Below are positions 15,800-16,270 of a DNA stretch of 16,270 nucleotides, piece after piece; position 1 is the first letter of the stretch, and every line of letters begins with the position of its first letter. This stretch comes from DASYGT01 sp035999365 (GTDB lineage: Bacteria > Actinomycetota > Actinomycetes > Mycobacteriales > Jatrophihabitantaceae). The position numbers were made by a program, and so were the translations under genes. Location: positions 1 through 16,270 of the forward strand of contig DASYGT010000056.1 in the NCBI GenBank assembly GCA_035999365.1. Reading direction: 5' to 3'. The notes beneath the pieces were generated by a model. The model saw only the letters and a program-made list of their open reading frames with translations, was not told the origin of the DNA and searched no databases.

Positions 15800-16270
15800 T
15801 TCCCGACGCAGGATTTCGGCGAGGATGTCGACCCCGTCGTCGTCGTCCCGCCGTCGGCGGCGCCCACCCTCGGGACGGGCTGTCGCCCAGTCCGCCTCGC
15901 CGCCTGCGTGGCGACCGCCGGGCAACGCCGGCCCTTCGCCTGCGCTGCGGCGCCGACCCGCATATCCCGCGTCGTTCGTGTCCGTCTCGTCGACGTCGGC
16001 GTCGGCGAACGGAGTGATGTGCGGCATCGCGGCGAACGGGTCACCGGGGCGGTGCGGCACGTGCGAATCGTCCTCTGGGGCAAGCGGCGCAACGATAGGC
16101 GACATCGCGACGGTCATCGGCTCCGGCGTCGCGGGCTGCTCGCTCGCCGTCGGGGACAGCTCGACCTCAGCCAGTTCGACCTCAGCCAGTTCGACCTCGG
16201 CGACGTGCGCCGCCAACTGCCGCAGCCGCTCCGCGTGCTCGGCCTCTGCTGCAGCGAGTTGGCGTGCGAC
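15785..16270 (-). CDS. C-terminal part of an Ala/Arg/Pro-rich low-complexity protein, probably Rv3604c-like (DUF6779-type)
   Basis: The last 161 residues of a minus-strand gene that runs in from beyond the right edge are present. The visible part starts as a helical, Ala/Glu-rich stretch (AAAEAEHAERLRQLAAHVAE) with three copies of a VELAE-like pentapeptide. It continues as an acidic, Pro-rich, probably disordered region and ends with a basic-acidic tract (GRRRRRDDDDGVDILAEIL). No enzyme motif or membrane segment is visible. In mycobacteria a membrane protein rich in Ala, Arg and Pro (Rv3604c) lies just upstream of the DUF2520-panC genes in the same orientation; position and composition suggest this is its homologue, with the membrane part outside the window. 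A TTG at 16216 could start a 143-residue frame, but the frame stays open to the edge. Confidence 0.72.
   Translation of the reverse strand, partial: VARQLAAAEAEHAERLRQLAAHVAEVELAEVELAEVELSPTASEQPATPEPMTVAMSPIVAPLAPEDDSHVPHRPGDPFAAMPHITPFADADVDETDTNDAGYAGRRRSAGEGPALPGGRHAGGEADWATARPEGGRRRRRDDDDGVDILAEILRREGQRS
16157..16201 (-). repeat. Three tandem 15-bp units encoding a VELAE-like pentapeptide
   Basis: Three adjacent 15-bp units (16157-16171, 16172-16186, 16187-16201) differ at only one or two positions, mainly T/C and A/G changes. They are in frame and add Glu-Val-Glu-Leu-Ala-type pentapeptides to a helical stretch. Copy number may vary between strains by slippage without breaking the frame. 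Confidence 0.85.

Noticed and set aside
15785..16216. A complete 143-residue gene starting at TTG 16216.
   Set aside because: The frame remains open to the right edge with the same helical composition, so a longer gene cut by the window is more likely.

Overview
This window comes from the chromosome of a high-GC Gram-positive bacterium. It is most likely a mycolic-acid actinobacterium (Mycobacteriales: Gordonia, Rhodococcus, Williamsia or a relative). The evidence is the strong G/C bias at third codon positions, the many GTG starts, the chains of 4-bp gene overlaps, and gene orders that match known mycobacterial ones. The genus is not resolved.

Left block, minus strand (1-3810 or 3852). This is a cofactor-biosynthesis operon read right to left: a DUF2520 Rossmann protein, panC (pantothenate synthetase), nadB (L-aspartate oxidase) and the N-terminal part of nadC (quinolinate phosphoribosyltransferase, running off the left edge). 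Each gene overlaps the next by 4 bp. panD, which commonly follows panC in relatives, is absent between panC and nadB.

Middle-left block, plus strand (3943-5811). It begins divergently from the cofactor operon. It holds a small degenerate MazG-like protein, a short-chain dehydrogenase started by TTG with a good Shine-Dalgarno sequence, and a short MscS-type membrane protein whose ribosome binding site lies in a hairpin.

Main block, plus strand (5956-15777). Eight genes form one tight operon: a DinB/MDMPI-fold TIGR03084 protein, an AtuA-family protein, an acyl-CoA dehydrogenase, acyl-CoA carboxylase beta and alpha subunits, a second acyl-CoA dehydrogenase, an enoyl-CoA hydratase and a TetR regulator. 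Six of the seven junctions are 4-bp overlaps. From memory, the order AtuA-fadE-accD-accA-fadE-echA equals Mycobacterium tuberculosis Rv0976c-Rv0971c (fadE13, accD2, accA2, fadE12, echA7). The chemistry resembles the Liu (leucine/isovalerate) and Atu (acyclic terpene) pathways: dehydrogenate a branched acyl-CoA, carboxylate the 3-methyl-enoyl-CoA, then hydrate it. No lyase or CoA ligase lies in the window, so the substrate and end product are open. An AT-rich palindrome at 5904-5931, just before the first gene, is a good candidate operator for the terminal TetR protein.

Right edge, minus strand (15785-16270). This is the C-terminal part of a low-complexity, Ala/Arg/Pro-rich protein, probably the Rv3604c-like (DUF6779-type) protein that in mycobacteria lies directly upstream of the DUF2520-panC pair. 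If so, the plus-strand block of about 12 kb sits inside an otherwise conserved folate-pantothenate gene cluster. No tRNA, rRNA, CRISPR array, IS element or transposase was seen.
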